64,000 nt of DNA from Phytophthora sp. 'mugwort' (GCA_033558025.1 JAUCEF010000017.1:4030001-4094000), one strand, 5' to 3'; shown: positions 1 through 12,208, numbered from the stretch's first letter. Numbers and translations: made by a program. Notes: generated from the sequence alone by a model not told the origin.

Positions 1-3000
1 GGCGGCGCTAGCAGCACGTGTCGGATCACGTTCAAGAGCTGATAGAACTGATGTCGATCCGTTGAGAGCTGTAAGAAGGAAAGATCCACCTCTGTACTAG
101 TGGCACCCGTGCCTTGCGTGTGTGTGTACGAGCTGGTGAGACTGCATTCGTCCATAATCTGCTTCAACAGATTGGAACTGGAAGTTGATGGAGAAGTCAT
201 GTCAGAGTGGGAATACCACGACACACCAGCCGAAATATCAACATCAATGGGCGCCACGTGAGCCGTCACATTATCAAATGTGAGATTCGCGATCGTATTG
301 TTGGCTCCATCGTCTGTGCCAATCTCAAAGTGAATGTGTTTGGACGCTAAGAGCATATTACTTTGTGTCGTTTCTTCTCGCACATTGATCTGTGCATCGT
401 GGATATCAACCGTGTAAGCTTTCATTGCAATGATGGCTTTTGGAGCGTCGAAATCATTCGTATCATCACCGATACTGCCGCGACTGGACTCACTCTCGTC
501 GTCACCAGTTTTCGAGCCGGATTCCCGGTCTTCCTGGTTCATACCGAGCTTCCCTTGTTGCAGAAGGTCGAGCAGCGTATCGCGAGTACTTCCTCGACGG
601 TTTAAAACCCGAGGAGTCTCAGTACCAGCTTCAGTGACGTCGGCGTCATTGCTGTTTGATACAATGGATGGAGATCGGAGACTATTTCGCTTAATTCGTT
701 GGGAAAGTGGCAGTGAATCTACTCGTTCCTCGACGTCGGATTGTCTCGCAGCGTTTCGTTTGGCATCCAGAAGCAGTCGAAGGCTGTCCACAGTCGTTGA
801 AACCATATAAAAGACGCTGTCACGAGTCTGAATTGTCCACAGGAGCCTCATAGCATCCACTTGAATTGGACAAGATCCGTCTTTGAGGAACAGATTATCC
901 ATGGAAGCGGATCTGTGCTTAAGTCGTGAGAGTCGGTTTTTGATATTCTGTGTCCAATTTTTGGCGGATCGAGGCGATTTCGGTGGAGTAATTGTAGCTG
1001 AGGACGTGCGTACCGCTAGTGGCACCTGCAGCATCGGGAGTCGTCCGCCTGGCGCTTCTTGCTGCACAGGTTTCGCGTGGTTTACGATGCCGAACTCGTA
1101 GTCGATTGGTACAAATGCATCATGCATTTTGTCAAAAAGTGGTGCATTTGACGGCGCAAAAGTTGCGGTAACTTCATCGTCAAGAGCATCCCAGTCTTCG
1201 TTGTCAGTAGGCGTATACGTGTTCCGATAACTAGTGCCGACTGTTTCCAACGAGAAATTCGACGTTATTTCCGAGCTAAACGGCAAAATATCCGAAATTG
1301 TTTCCTCTTCAGCGTTAAAATCGTCGTCAACATGAAGTAAATAGCCGCGAAATAATGGCAAATACACAGTGGCCTCCCAGAGTTTCCATAGACGCGGTCT
1401 TTCTGATTCACTATCAGTTCGTAACACTCCATGTGTGAGGAATTCGTTTGCGACTATGAGAATTCCAATCTCCTGCGTCACTGTATCCCACCAAGCGAAT
1501 TGGATTAAAGTGATGGATAAATCCCATTGCACTCCGACGCATTGCACTCGATTCGCAGTCTCCAACGTCTCATTGGCCGAGTTGTCAACCGGATATTCGC
1601 CGTCGTCATCGGTCAGCATGCAGATCAGCCACGGGTATACACAGTCCCAGTTGACTGCTACCAGTGTTTCATCTGCGAGAGGAACATGAGGAGGTTTACC
1701 GCACGTTTGTGTATGTCCGACTGCAATTTCGAGTGATAAAGCATACTGGAGTTGTCCAGGGGTATGAATCTCATGTCTCCAATGGATCACGGCATTTACA
1801 CTAAATTCGGGAACGTAGAGAAACTGGAGCGAGTCTTGACCCCGAGAATAACCTTCTGTCTCGCTATTTTCGACAAAATCCACATCTTCGAGCATGACTC
1901 GCAAGGGCGAGCACTTTAACCCCAGCAATTGGAATTGGCGCAGATTAAACGCCACCTCACCCAGCAACACTCGCGTCACTTTGCGTCCGATTTGGTCTCG
2001 ATCGTCGTGATCCCCATAGGGGCAAGTAAATTCGGCATTTTGGATTCCACTGTCGAGATTTCCAGCAAAACGTTGCCGGAAATTCGACTTCGTAGAGGAT
2101 ATTTCAATCGTGTCACTATCTTTGGTATTGAACGCTTCTTGTAGAATAGGCATCAGACGAAACAAGGAATCAAACAGATATCTCTCCAGTACCACGTGCA
2201 GTTTCTCAGTCAACAAACTCAAGTCGAAACTCGTGGTACGTGGGATAATGCAGCCATGCTCCGAATCTAAAACTCGACTCCATTCCACGTCTGTACACGC
2301 AAAATGCAGCTCCGTGTCGTGCAACTCAACCAGTTTTTGCGCTGAAATCGCCGCGCTGATGGCACTAGCGGAAGCTGTTCCTTCCAGGACCAAAAGTTGG
2401 TGTACAACGTCTTCAAACGATCGCTCAGAGAGCTTTTCTTTCCCCAAACTCTGAGCGAGTCGAACTGTAGCTTCTGTGAACTCTCGTGGACTGCACCGCG
2501 TCATTTTGACATCAAGAGTAGTGATTTGAATGCTTGCAGTCTCCTTAGCATGTTCTGCTCCCTCCAGTTCGATTGAAAAAGCTCCGCAAACGAAAGAAAA
2601 TCCCTGAACAGAAGAACGTTTGGCGTCGTCTCGTTTCTCAGCTCCACTCGTGAGTTTTTCAAGGCGCAGGAAGAACAGCAACAGTCGATTTTGAGGACGA
2701 AGATGCACTTTGAGTGAGCTGCATCGAATGTCATTTTGTATCGGGATCTTGGTCAGATATCGCTGTCGCCCTCTACTGCTTCTGTTGTGAAAGGATGCGT
2801 TCCTTAATGTGATTATTGACAAGTTGTCTCCCCAGCGTGCACTCGCATTAGATGCGTTGAACGCAGTCGTGACTGAATGCTGCGTCGCTCTATGACTAAC
2901 CGTGGCCTCGACTAGGCCAAACGATGCCAAGGATGTCACGTCTGGGAGATCCAGCACATCCACGGTCGTCTCTTTCGAGTACGCGTAAATACTCAAGATT

Positions 3001-5142
3001 TTCGGTACAGCATGTGTCCGAGTTTTCTTTGACGAGCTTGAAAGTAACAAGTCGAGCTGGTCACCGACGTTTTGTATGGCTTTCCACTCCAGTAGGAACA
3101 TGTTATGTTCTTGGTAGTGCCATTTTACGTGTGTGCTCTCCATGTGAAGTTTCAGATCGATTTCAGTCACATCCGCCGCTGCCTTTACCTCCCGATCGAC
3201 TTTAACATGATGGAGATATATCGCGGGAAGTCGAGTAGGTCTTCCACTTAATTCTGGCTGAAATCCGTTGATCGACAAGTATTCAAAGTTGATAGACGTG
3301 CCAAGTGTTTTAGTACTCACAGCGGGGTCCAGAGCTGTCCAGAGCGTCAACTTGGCGCCTCCAATGACGGCGGAATGCGAGCAAAGACCATTGGGAACAA
3401 TCTGAAGTGAAATATGTTGAGCCACAATGGAACGCTTGAGAACTGACGATCCGTTCTCGCCTGGAACTGGAGCTAGAGGAGTCTGAATCGACGTCGCAGT
3501 CCCGGAAACAGTCAGTTCATCCGTCCCACCGTCTTTTGCGAAAGCTTTAAACGACATCATCCACGACGTCACTTGAAGTTCGGCATCCCAGTGAAGCTGG
3601 TTTTCTTTATCTTGCAGAACGAATTGAGTACCTATTGATGCACTGGATGTAAAATTTCGCATCCTTTTCGCTTCGATTTGACACTTTTCCACGCGTTCCT
3701 GTACTGCTAAAAGAGATCGAAAGATTTGTTCGGAACGATGACTCAGGAAAGTCTCAATTGTTTCAAACGTTCCAGTCAAAATTCCACAAGTTTTGTCCGT
3801 TTGCGTTGCTCGCAAGTCGATCGAGCACACAGACAATAGTTTGCGGTTTGAAGCGACGTTGTGTACGCGCGCGTTCTGGACCAGAGCTTCAATGTGCACT
3901 CTGAATCCGCGACTGCAGCTGTCTGCAGCAGTCGTATCCGAAATTTCGGTCAAGACTTGGACCCGCGTTACATATGTGAGCTTTCGAAAGTCGGCGGAAA
4001 ACTGAATAGCAACACGTCCAATAGTGTCCACTTCGTTCACCACTGTGAGGCTCAGATGGAAGCCATCGATTTCGAATTTCGACGGAGTTAACGGAGCAGG
4101 AGAAGTCACAGTTGAGTCGCCACATTCTCCCGGCTTCAAAGCCACAGTTGAGTCGCCACTTTCGCCCGGATTTTCATCACCGACGACGGCCAATTCACAT
4201 CGGATAAACTCGTTTCTAGCTGTAAGTGCTCGCTCCAAGAACGCAGTTGAGACGACGAAACTTGTCGTTTGAGCCTCGCAGCCGGTGAGTTTCGACCCTA
4301 GGAAGCGCTGGCTGCGCAAATTCAGGTCCATAAGGACACTAATGGTCGGGATCTCTGCACGGACTCCATCGCTGCCATCACTTTTGCTCTTGCTTTCCAA
4401 ACAATCTGGGGATTGCGGACAACTTTGGAGAATTATCGACTTTGTTTGCACTTTTAACTGCAGCAGGTCACGCTGGACAAACACATCGGTGATTCCAACA
4501 TATAGGCCTTGACACAAGAACCTCGTCGTCATATCCATACAATTGACACACAGTCGGATATTCTGTACCTTGAGATCCACATACCTCATGTAACAAATGG
4601 GATTCGTTCTCGCTACACAACAATACACAAAAATTTTAGTTTTACCAATTTAAAGTTTGAGTATGACTTCCCAAGGGTCTGTCTCTATACTCACGTCGCG
4701 GATTTGTAGCGGAATTCCTGGCCACTACTTTCTTCGGTAAGAATACTTGTTGAAAGAGTTCATCGTCAATTTTATCCACGTCTCCGATGGCTTCGTCTAT
4801 CACCAAGATGCAAATCTTGACAAGTCCAAAGGACTCGAAGAATTCTTTAACATGGCTCTGCACTTCCACTTTAGTAAGCATCACACGCCAAGTGGTGGAT
4901 CCAGAGCTACGGAGCTCCACGTTGAAGAATCGAAGTGGCTGTAGAGACACTCGTTCCACTTGAACCACTACAGGGGCAAGCTGCTTGGAGTTGCGGGAAC
5001 GAGACTTGGACAGCTGGAACGTGACAACCTTTGAGAGCAGCCAGCCCATGACTCGGTAGCGATACAAGAAGAGCCATCCGAATACTCCCAGCAGCACTAC
5101 CCATTTACGGTGCCAGCCTGTAGTGTCTCCTGCCTCAGTCAT
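1..5142 (-). CDS. Bridge-like lipid transfer protein (Hobbit/SABRE/FMP27 type), N-terminal part
   Basis: The C-terminus is beyond the left edge. Exon 1 is 5142..4695. An intron with donor GTGAGT and acceptor TAG spans 4694..4613. Exon 2 runs from 4612 to base 1 with no stop seen, giving about 1690 residues. The start has a hydrophobic segment after about 12 residues (WVVLLGVFGWLFLYRYRV), then a chorein-like stretch, VERVSLQPLRFFNVEL, as in proteins anchored to the ER by an N-terminal helix that build a hydrophobic groove for phospholipid transfer at membrane contacts. Near the left edge the motif LSTDRHQFYQLLNVIRHVLL resembles the segment of SABRE/Hobbit proteins that precedes a 'nLLfa/yveP' stretch. 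Family known: very long tube-like lipid carriers. Inferred: same role here. A 36-nt-period repeat at 4107-4169 duplicates 12 residues. An alternative is another BLTP/VPS13 relative. Confidence 0.62.
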
Positions 5143-5336
5143 GGATACACTTAACGTGGATCAATGCAACCTTTCGCGTCGGGATTGAATCTTCTGTGTC
5201 CGGGTTTGGAAGGTCCTAAGTTGAAGTGAAGCATAGAAACCACAAATTTAGAGTATTATTAGGGACAGTTTCAGTGGAACGTCGTTGGCCTTACCACTTG
5301 TACTATGGTAAGTGCTTATACTACGCTGGTTAACCC
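5143..5336. other. Short intergenic gap, upstream of the lipid-transfer gene
   Basis: This 194-bp gap separates the 3' end of the EF-hand gene from the start codon of the lipid-transfer gene. Both are on the minus strand. It must hold the EF-hand gene's 3' end and the next gene's promoter. No repeat or RNA gene is visible. Confidence 0.4.
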
Positions 5337-8300
5337 TCAGGAGCCTCCTTTGACAGCAAGTTGGGCTAGGAATTCTTGGTACTCTACTGTCCCGGACTGG
5401 TCTTGATCGAAAACATCGAGGAGGCGAGCTGCTTCGTCTCGAGAAAACTCACAATCCAGCACTAGTTTGACGAACTGAGCTTCGTTAAGACAGCCTTCTT
5501 TGTCAAGGTCGTACTCTCTGAACGCCCTTTGTATAGTGCCATGCATTTCAAGTATCCGCTCGAGCATCGTCTTCTTAAGAGCTTCTGGCGATGGAGTCTT
5601 GGAACGTCCCTGTGGCTTGGCAGGTGAACGGCGAAAGTGAGTCTTTGGCTTCAAATTCCGCTGTCCAGGTGACGCACGCTTACCCGTTTTCTTTTGAGCT
5701 AAAGCCGGTGCTCCTCCGCTGCCTTTGAAGGCGCCAAAACCCGCGATAAATTCTTTGTAGTCAATAAAACCGGATACGTCACGGTCCAAGTGGCGAATAA
5801 CCTTGCGAATCTCCAACTCCGGGAGCCGATAAGACTTTAAAACACTCCGGAACTCCTTGTACTCCAGTAACCCATTGCCATTCGTGTCGAATTTGCGGAA
5901 TGCCAGGCGCAAGTCGCGAGTTTGATGAGCCATCCGCTGCGCCAGTTCTCGTTCAATTTCCAGGATAGACTCGAGTTCCTCAGGATCGAAGATTTCCTCC
6001 GAGGATGCTGCAACAATCGCACTAATTCCCTCGGCCGTACTGTCTGGATTTACTCGCAGGGGATTGAAGATAATGGAGAACTCTTCGAATGAAATAGCCC
6101 CCGAGTCGTCAGTATCTAGCCGTCGAACAAGTGAGTCAATATCGTTATCTTTCACAATGCCGTAGCGCTTCATAAAATGGCGGAATTCCTCATGATCTAG
6201 CACACTGTTACCATCGCCATCGTACTGATAAAAGGCCGACTCGATTGAATCATGGCAGCTCAGTACGCGCTTCATCCACTTGAGCTGAAGTTCACGCAGA
6301 CGCGCACTTCGGGCGTTTTTCATCTCTACCACTGGAATAACTGGTTTAACGACAGAGACTTGTTGAGGAAGTTCTACTGGTAGACTTTGTTGTCGTTCTT
6401 GACCCTTATTCACTCTACTTTCATGGAAAATCGTTGCAAATTCGTCATACTCGATGCAGTCGTTGCCATCACTATCCAATTTCTTCATCAGCGACGAAAT
6501 ATCTTTTTCATCCTGAATGCCAAATTGACTCATTAGATGGCAAAACTCGTCGCGCGTAATTTCGTCATTCTGATCTCTGTCCACAGCTTCAAACGCCGAC
6601 CGTATAGAGTCATATCCAGCCAGAGCGCCACGAATCCACTTTTCTTCGAGCTCCCGCAATCTAGCAGCTTTATTGATCTTGATATCCGATGCTCTTGTAG
6701 CTTCACTTGTATCTTCCAATGGTACAACTCGACCGTTGGCTCCACCATTTTGACGCTGGGTGCCAGGAACAATGTTTTTCGTGGTAGTTCCTTTATAGCG
6801 AGCAAGACGCTGGGAATTAAACACTGACAGAAATTCTTGCAGGTCAATCATCCCTGAATTATCTGCGTCAAGTCGCTTAAGAAGCATGGAAATGCTCGTC
6901 TCATCTGTAAATCCGTATTGACCCAGGAAATCGCGAAATTGTTCGAAGCCCATCTCTTTTCGACCGTCTCGATTGAACTCGTGGAAGGCGTTTTCAATCG
7001 AATTATGGCATCGAAGCACTCGTTCCATGAATTGAAGTTCTTGTTCCTGGAGCGCTTCCAGTCGCGACTTTGCAGTCAAATCGTTCTTCGCTTGAGAAAT
7101 GCTTCTCATTGCAGGTAATTTGCCACCGTTAGTAGCCTTCGTTTGGCGACCAGATACCTGCTCTCGTTGCTTCCGGGTGTTCTTTAATGTGGACTTTATC
7201 CTACGGTCATATACGCGCGTAAATTCCTTCAAACTAACAGAGCCACTTCTGTCTTTATCAATCTCGTCGATCAATGCGTCGATCACAGCGCTGTCTTTCA
7301 CCCCGGATTCATGCATCATCTGTCGGAACTCATCGTACTCTAATTCACCGCTGCCATCGCGGTCATAGCTGTTAAAAGCAGCTACCGCCTCGTTTTCTTC
7401 TTTCGGACAGGATTTTATCCTTTGGTCATACACCCGAGCAAACTCTTCAAAGCTTATGGTCCCACTGCCGTCCTCATCAATCTCATCGATTAAAGCATCG
7501 ATCACGGCGTTGTTCTTTACGCCAGACTCCAGCATTAAACGTCGAAACTCTGCATAATCCAGCTCGCCGCTTCCATCGCGGTCATACTTGCTAAAAGCTT
7601 CAATTATCTCGTTCTCCACTTTCGACGAGCCTTTGATCCGGCGGGAGTACAGACGCACAAACTCACCGTAACTAATGAAGCCATTCCCGTCTTGGTCGAT
7701 CTCGTCGATCAAGGCGTTAACCTCTCGAGCATCAGTCACTCCGAATTCACACATAAGGCGTCGAAACTCTTGATAATCCAGTTCGCCACTGCCATCCTGA
7801 TCAAATTTGTTAAATACGGCGAAGATCTCGTTGTCTACCTTTGATGTCGCTCGGGGATCTCGCTGCTCCTTGGACAGCCCTCTGTTACTTGTGTGCGTTG
7901 TCTCTGGAACACCAAACAGCCTTACAATCGTCTGAAAGCTGATCCGTTCTTCCTCATCCGGGTCGACTTGTTGTAGCACGGAACGCAGTTCAGTTGCTTT
8001 CAACTTAATTCCAAGTCCGACTAGTAGCGCACCAAATTCTTGATGATCCAGAGTGTTGTTACCATTGACGTCGTATTTATCAAACTCTGTCTTCACATCA
8101 CGAGATCGACCAGTCCGTTGTATTGTTTTTTTCATCGCCTCGTCAAACTTGCTTCGAATAAAGTTCAGTGTCTCTGTCTGCTTCAAGGGTTGAGACGCTC
8201 GAGCTGGTTGAGCTGGAGATGACTGTAATGCCTTTTGTGGCGATACTTGGTAGAATCCTTTTGGTAACGATGTTGTCGTCTGTACCGGGGCTACATGTTC

Positions 8301-9005
8301 AACTACTGGTGGCCGATAAAACAATAATCCAGCCGCAAACTCGTCGTAGTCGATCGTTCCAGAGCAGTCTCGATCAAGGTAATCAATAATCATTTGGGTC
8401 TCATCACGTGTGAACTTGTACTTGGCCATGAACCGGCCGAACTCGTCGTAATCGAGGTAGCCACTGCCATCTGCATCATACTCCATAAAAACCTCTCGAA
8501 TAGATTTACTATGCCCCATAACCCGCTCTCGTAGTTTCATTCGGATCGCCTCCAAAGGGTCTTCAGCTGTCTTTAAAGTCTTGGTAGCCGTTCCTCTGTC
8601 TTTCCTCGTCGTCTGCGGCTGAACTTTCTTCTTGTCCGAAAGTTGTGAGAGCTGATGGACCTTTTTAGGTGAAATGCCGGCGGTAGAATGCTTGGACGGA
8701 TAGTTCTGGTCGGTTCCCAGCTGAATGTCGCCCATAAAGGCATGGAAAGACACATTGTGCTGGTCCTTAGCGCTCAAATGGCGGAACAGCAGGTCCGCTT
8801 CAGCATCCAAAAAGTTGTGGTCACGCATGAGAGCACGGAACTGGTCGTGTGTCAACACACCAGCGCGTTCAAGATCATAGCCACGGAAAACGTCCTTGAT
8901 ATTCTCTCTGTCGCTTCGTAAGAGCGCTCGCTCCAGCAGCTTCCGGTGGAGATCTCGAGCACGCGCAGACATCGCTCCAACGCCTGGGCCTACTTGGACA
9001 CGCAA
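5337..9005 (-). CDS. Multi-EF-hand calcium-binding protein with 22 EF-hand units
   Basis: Single-exon 1222-residue protein. Reading through it I count 22 EF-hand loops in 11 pairs, each pair separated by a basic, low-complexity linker of 20-60 residues. Many loops are canonical (DADGSGYLDYDE, DQDGSGELDYQE, DEDGSGTISFEE, DTNGNGLLEYKE). The first pair near residues 45-95 and loop 6 (DPDEEERISFQT) lack key acidic positions. Most pairs are preceded by a helix of the type 'LRELQ.KWM.RVL..HDSI..AF', so the duplicated unit includes this helix. No TM segment or signal peptide is seen. The start could also be Met12. Such arrays suggest a Ca2+ buffer or a long calmodulin/centrin-like scaffold, for instance in the cytoskeleton or flagellum. 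That function is inference; the calcium-binding folds are not in doubt. Confidence 0.93.
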   Translation of the reverse strand: MRVQVGPGVGAMSARARDLHRKLLERALLRSDRENIKDVFRGYDLERAGVLTHDQFRALMRDHNFLDAEADLLFRHLSAKDQHNVSFHAFMGDIQLGTDQNYPSKHSTAGISPKKVHQLSQLSDKKKVQPQTTRKDRGTATKTLKTAEDPLEAIRMKLRERVMGHSKSIREVFMEYDADGSGYLDYDEFGRFMAKYKFTRDETQMIIDYLDRDCSGTIDYDEFAAGLLFYRPPVVEHVAPVQTTTSLPKGFYQVSPQKALQSSPAQPARASQPLKQTETLNFIRSKFDEAMKKTIQRTGRSRDVKTEFDKYDVNGNNTLDHQEFGALLVGLGIKLKATELRSVLQQVDPDEEERISFQTIVRLFGVPETTHTSNRGLSKEQRDPRATSKVDNEIFAVFNKFDQDGSGELDYQEFRRLMCEFGVTDAREVNALIDEIDQDGNGFISYGEFVRLYSRRIKGSSKVENEIIEAFSKYDRDGSGELDYAEFRRLMLESGVKNNAVIDALIDEIDEDGSGTISFEEFARVYDQRIKSCPKEENEAVAAFNSYDRDGSGELEYDEFRQMMHESGVKDSAVIDALIDEIDKDRSGSVSLKEFTRVYDRRIKSTLKNTRKQREQVSGRQTKATNGGKLPAMRSISQAKNDLTAKSRLEALQEQELQFMERVLRCHNSIENAFHEFNRDGRKEMGFEQFRDFLGQYGFTDETSISMLLKRLDADNSGMIDLQEFLSVFNSQRLARYKGTTTKNIVPGTQRQNGGANGRVVPLEDTSEATRASDIKINKAARLRELEEKWIRGALAGYDSIRSAFEAVDRDQNDEITRDEFCHLMSQFGIQDEKDISSLMKKLDSDGNDCIEYDEFATIFHESRVNKGQERQQSLPVELPQQVSVVKPVIPVVEMKNARSARLRELQLKWMKRVLSCHDSIESAFYQYDGDGNSVLDHEEFRHFMKRYGIVKDNDIDSLVRRLDTDDSGAISFEEFSIIFNPLRVNPDSTAEGISAIVAASSEEIFDPEELESILEIERELAQRMAHQTRDLRLAFRKFDTNGNGLLEYKEFRSVLKSYRLPELEIRKVIRHLDRDVSGFIDYKEFIAGFGAFKGSGGAPALAQKKTGKRASPGQRNLKPKTHFRRSPAKPQGRSKTPSPEALKKTMLERILEMHGTIQRAFREYDLDKEGCLNEAQFVKLVLDCEFSRDEAARLLDVFDQDQSGTVEYQEFLAQLAVKGGS

Positions 9006-9222
9006 GCCACGAGAGGAGGCTTGAAACGGGGCGAGGACGGCAACTGCATGTCATGACAGCGAGGCGGAAAATAGCATGTGCCGCAATTAGACATTGCTGA
9101 AGTTTTAGATACCGTGTCCTACGAGAAATGCCCCTGCTGAAGCAAAACATACATTTGTTTTGTCGAAAATTGCACAGGACAGTTGAATTGGAACGTCGCC
9201 AACGATCTTCCAGCATTAATCC
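9006..9222. promoter_or_regulatory. Divergent promoter region between the EF-hand gene and the mannosidase
   Basis: These 217 bp must drive both divergent genes. The two start codons face away from each other, and no ORF or repeat lies between them. A pyrimidine-rich stretch ending in CAATTTT on the minus strand (near 9162-9175) loosely resembles the oomycete initiator core. This is suggestive only. Confidence 0.4.
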
Positions 9223-11203
9223 ATGCCGGAAGTATCCTACGCTATTATGAAGGATGAGATGGTGGCTGCGGCGAAGCGTGTGGCGGGGCAAAAGCTGCTG
9301 TGGTCGATGGTAGCAGCGATGGCTGCATTAAGCCTCATTCTGTTGGCCTATGCCCACCTCATCTACCTGCCGGCAATGTCAGGAGAGCGAGGATACCGTC
9401 AATTCTTACGAGCAGGACGACACCAGCTTGCCACGATGGATGTGAGTCTTCGAGAGTTCTACAAGACACAGAATGAGACTTTTAATCAAGACCAGCAGAA
9501 AGTGGTGGACATGACGCGGCACGCGTGGCAGGGATACCGCAAGTTCGCGGGCTGGCGCGACTACTTAGACGTGCAGAGGCTCACAGGGGGAAGCGTGTAC
9601 GGTCACGACATGGCACTTACGACAGTTGACTCGCTCGACACGCTCTTCCTAATGGATCTTCATGACGAGTTTAATGAGGCCAGCGCATGGGTGAAAGCCA
9701 ATTTGAGTAAGACCTTGTTTAAAGAGGGAACGGTAAGCTTTTTCGAGGTCACCATCCGATCGCTGGGGGGTCTGCTGTCTGCCTATTACTTCTCCGGCGA
9801 AAGACACTTTCTTAGCATTGCGGATAGTCTTGGGAGAGCTCTCCAAATGGGGTTTACATGTGGAAACTTCGTTCCCTGCCGAGCCATTGATCTAGAGGCA
9901 AGTGCTTGATGCTACATACATGTTGTCACGTATCTTAAGGAGAATTGGTGTCTTTCTTGTTGTAGAATCATGTGAGCCATGAGGAACCGCTCTTGTCGGA
10001 GGCAGGAAGCTTTCAGCTTGAGTTCGCATACCTTGCACATGCCACAGAAGACGCCTCGTTCATGCTCCCGGTGAATCGCGTGAACAGCATCGTCAGTATT
10101 TCCCGTGCGTGCACGAATTGATCGACAACGAACTAACTCTTAATGAAACTAGATGACCAACATAGTCAAGACGCGCTACCCGAACGGTTTGATTCCGGTC
10201 ATGATGGACTGGCTCAGTTTGAAGTAAGATACTTCGTTTTCTGTGTGTACTACCTGTTGACTGTGCCACTAAAAGGTTTGCCATGTTGGTGTTAGGCCGC
10301 AACCAGGCTCCGTCATCTCAGTGGGGGCTCTTGGTGACAGCCATTACGAATATTTACTGAAGCAATGGCTGCTCACCGGCAAGCAGAACGATGAGATGAG
10401 AGAGATGTATGTGACGGCAGTGGCAGGGATGCAGGCCGAGCTTGTTGGACACTCGTACCCATCGAACTACGCGTTTGTTAGCAAACTCACCGTCACCGGA
10501 GGGCTAGACCCCGCTATGGAGCACTTAACCTGCTTCGTACCAGGAATGCTGGCGCTAGGATACTATCATGGTATGCCGACCTCTCATCTGGAATTGGCCA
10601 AGGACCTCACCGAGACCTGCGTTCAGGTACCTTCCGTTCAACAACAAATATTCATATTCCATTGCAAGTACATTGAACTACGCGAGGTTGTGAGTAGATG
10701 TATCTGCAGTCCGCGTCCCACTTGGCTCCCGAAATTACTCAGTTCATTACTGAGAGGAATCCTGACAGCATTCAAGAATCCCAGGCCGAGCTGTTTACGT
10801 TTCCAACACAAGACTACAATATCTTGCGACCCGAAACAGTGGAGAGTCTGATGATTCTCTATCGAGTCACAGGCGACGAAACCTACCGCGAGTACGGACG
10901 TGTCATCATGGAGGCTTTCGAAAAGCATAGCAAGGTACGTGATCTACGGGTTTCGCAACGGGTTCAGTGGTCGCCGATCTAACAAAGATTGCTAACCTCG
11001 TTTCACAGGTTCCAGCGGGTGGATATCGGAGCACTACAAAAGTCTGGCACGGCACGCCTACGACTAAGAACGGACCCATGGAGAGCTTCTTCATCGCAGA
11101 GACACTCAAGTACCTGTTCCTGCTTTTCTCAGACGATGATGTCCTGCCGCTCGATGAGATCGTGTTTAACACTGAGGCGCATCCATTCCCCGTGTGGCGA
11201 TAA
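9223..11203 (+). CDS. Glycosyl hydrolase family 47 alpha-1,2-mannosidase, six exons
   Basis: Exons: 9223-9897, 9966-10091, 10153-10223, 10296-10626, 10698-10934, 11009-11203; 544 residues. Intron 1 starts GCAAGT (a GC-AG intron). Intron 2 uses GTCAGT. All joins keep frame. The protein is type II: a short cytosolic tail, one TM helix at about residues 27-46 ([20 protein letters not shown]), then a lumenal catalytic domain. Class I mannosidase landmarks are present: [37 protein letters not shown], a Cys in [21 protein letters not shown], and the Ca2+-binding threonine in FNTEAHP at the C-terminus. The family trims alpha-1,2-linked mannose from N-glycans in the ER or Golgi. The single predicted TM fits an ER/Golgi membrane enzyme. 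Whether it is ER Man1-like or Golgi-like cannot be told from the sequence alone. Confidence 0.93.
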
Positions 11204-11279
11204 CCGAGAAACGCTATTAGCAGCGCACATACAAGACCATTCTACATCGCTTGATATACTACGGTAGAGCTAAAATCTC

Positions 11280-11317
<38 letters not shown>

Positions 11318-12208
11318 TGCGTTCCTTGCAATGACATGATGCATCCTCGTACAACTCAGACCCGGGAGAGACGAGACAAAATTGGTCTTGATCCAAGTCC
11401 AGTAGATGCCAGCAGGACCCACATATATCGTGTGAAGGCGTTTTAGCGCTCGTCCGACTCCATGCCACAGCGGGATGCGTCAGCTTCGCTTCTCGAGGTC
11501 TTGCACTGCAAGAGCTGCAAGTTGCAGCTCTCTTTCCCTTTGCCGGTGTGTTGTCTTGTTGTTCTGATAGTGCGGCGTCCTGTGGAAAGTGAATTAGTCG
11601 CTGTCGGCGATCTCAGGCTTGGATTGGCGGCTTCAACTTGCTCAAATGTAGCGCGGAGTTGCGTCAGGAAACGGGCAACACTACCATTGTATATACAATG
11701 TCAGCGGTATATCGAGTCTAGCCAATTTTTGTAATTGATTTGAAACAATAAGATATCGGATGTGGAAGGGTATGCATTCACCGCTTTTTGCGCAAATCAC
11801 AAAATTTCCGTACCTTCTGAAGACGCGTTCCCGTACTGTTCTGCCTACTACATGTACTGTAATATGGACAGCCCAGCAGCTGAAGTCTTCCAGTGCTGAC
11901 TACACACTGTGCAGCTAGCCTGCCTCAAGCCTGCCGTGCAGAATGCTGCTGTCTCCGCTTGTTCAGACTCTCTTCCAGCAGAGAGGGTCAGCCGCATATA
12001 GTCGTCGAAACCGCCATTCAACGCACCTCTGATTGGTGGAAAAGCCATGTCCGTCGCATCTATGCCCCCGTTCGGTCTCTCGCTACCAAAATTCTCAAGC
12101 CAAAACTCAGCTCAATCAGAAGCCAGCCCAACAGATACCGGTGCCATAACCGAAAGCGAGATCCATCGCGACGCTCGACAAGAGGAGACGACCGACTGAC
12201 CGACCCTC
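11204..12208. other. Intergenic region with a CA microsatellite
   Basis: About 1 kb between two plus-strand genes. It holds a dinucleotide CA tract at about 11281-11315. Short ORFs here (for example 11462-11734 and 11893-12258) show no protein-like composition. I see no RNA gene. The promoter of the PDZ gene should lie in the last few hundred bases. Confidence 0.4.
11281..11315. repeat. (CA)n microsatellite
   Basis: Roughly 17 CA dinucleotides in a row, 3' of the mannosidase gene. It is a simple sequence repeat, probably length-polymorphic. Confidence 0.95.

Noticed and set aside
363..2454. Plus-strand ORFs opposite the lipid-transfer gene
   Set aside because: The minus strand is open without a stop through the whole stretch and gives protein-like sequence; these do not.
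6537..8921. Plus-strand ORFs opposite the EF-hand gene
   Set aside because: They are antisense of the repeated EF-hand codons, with no independent support.
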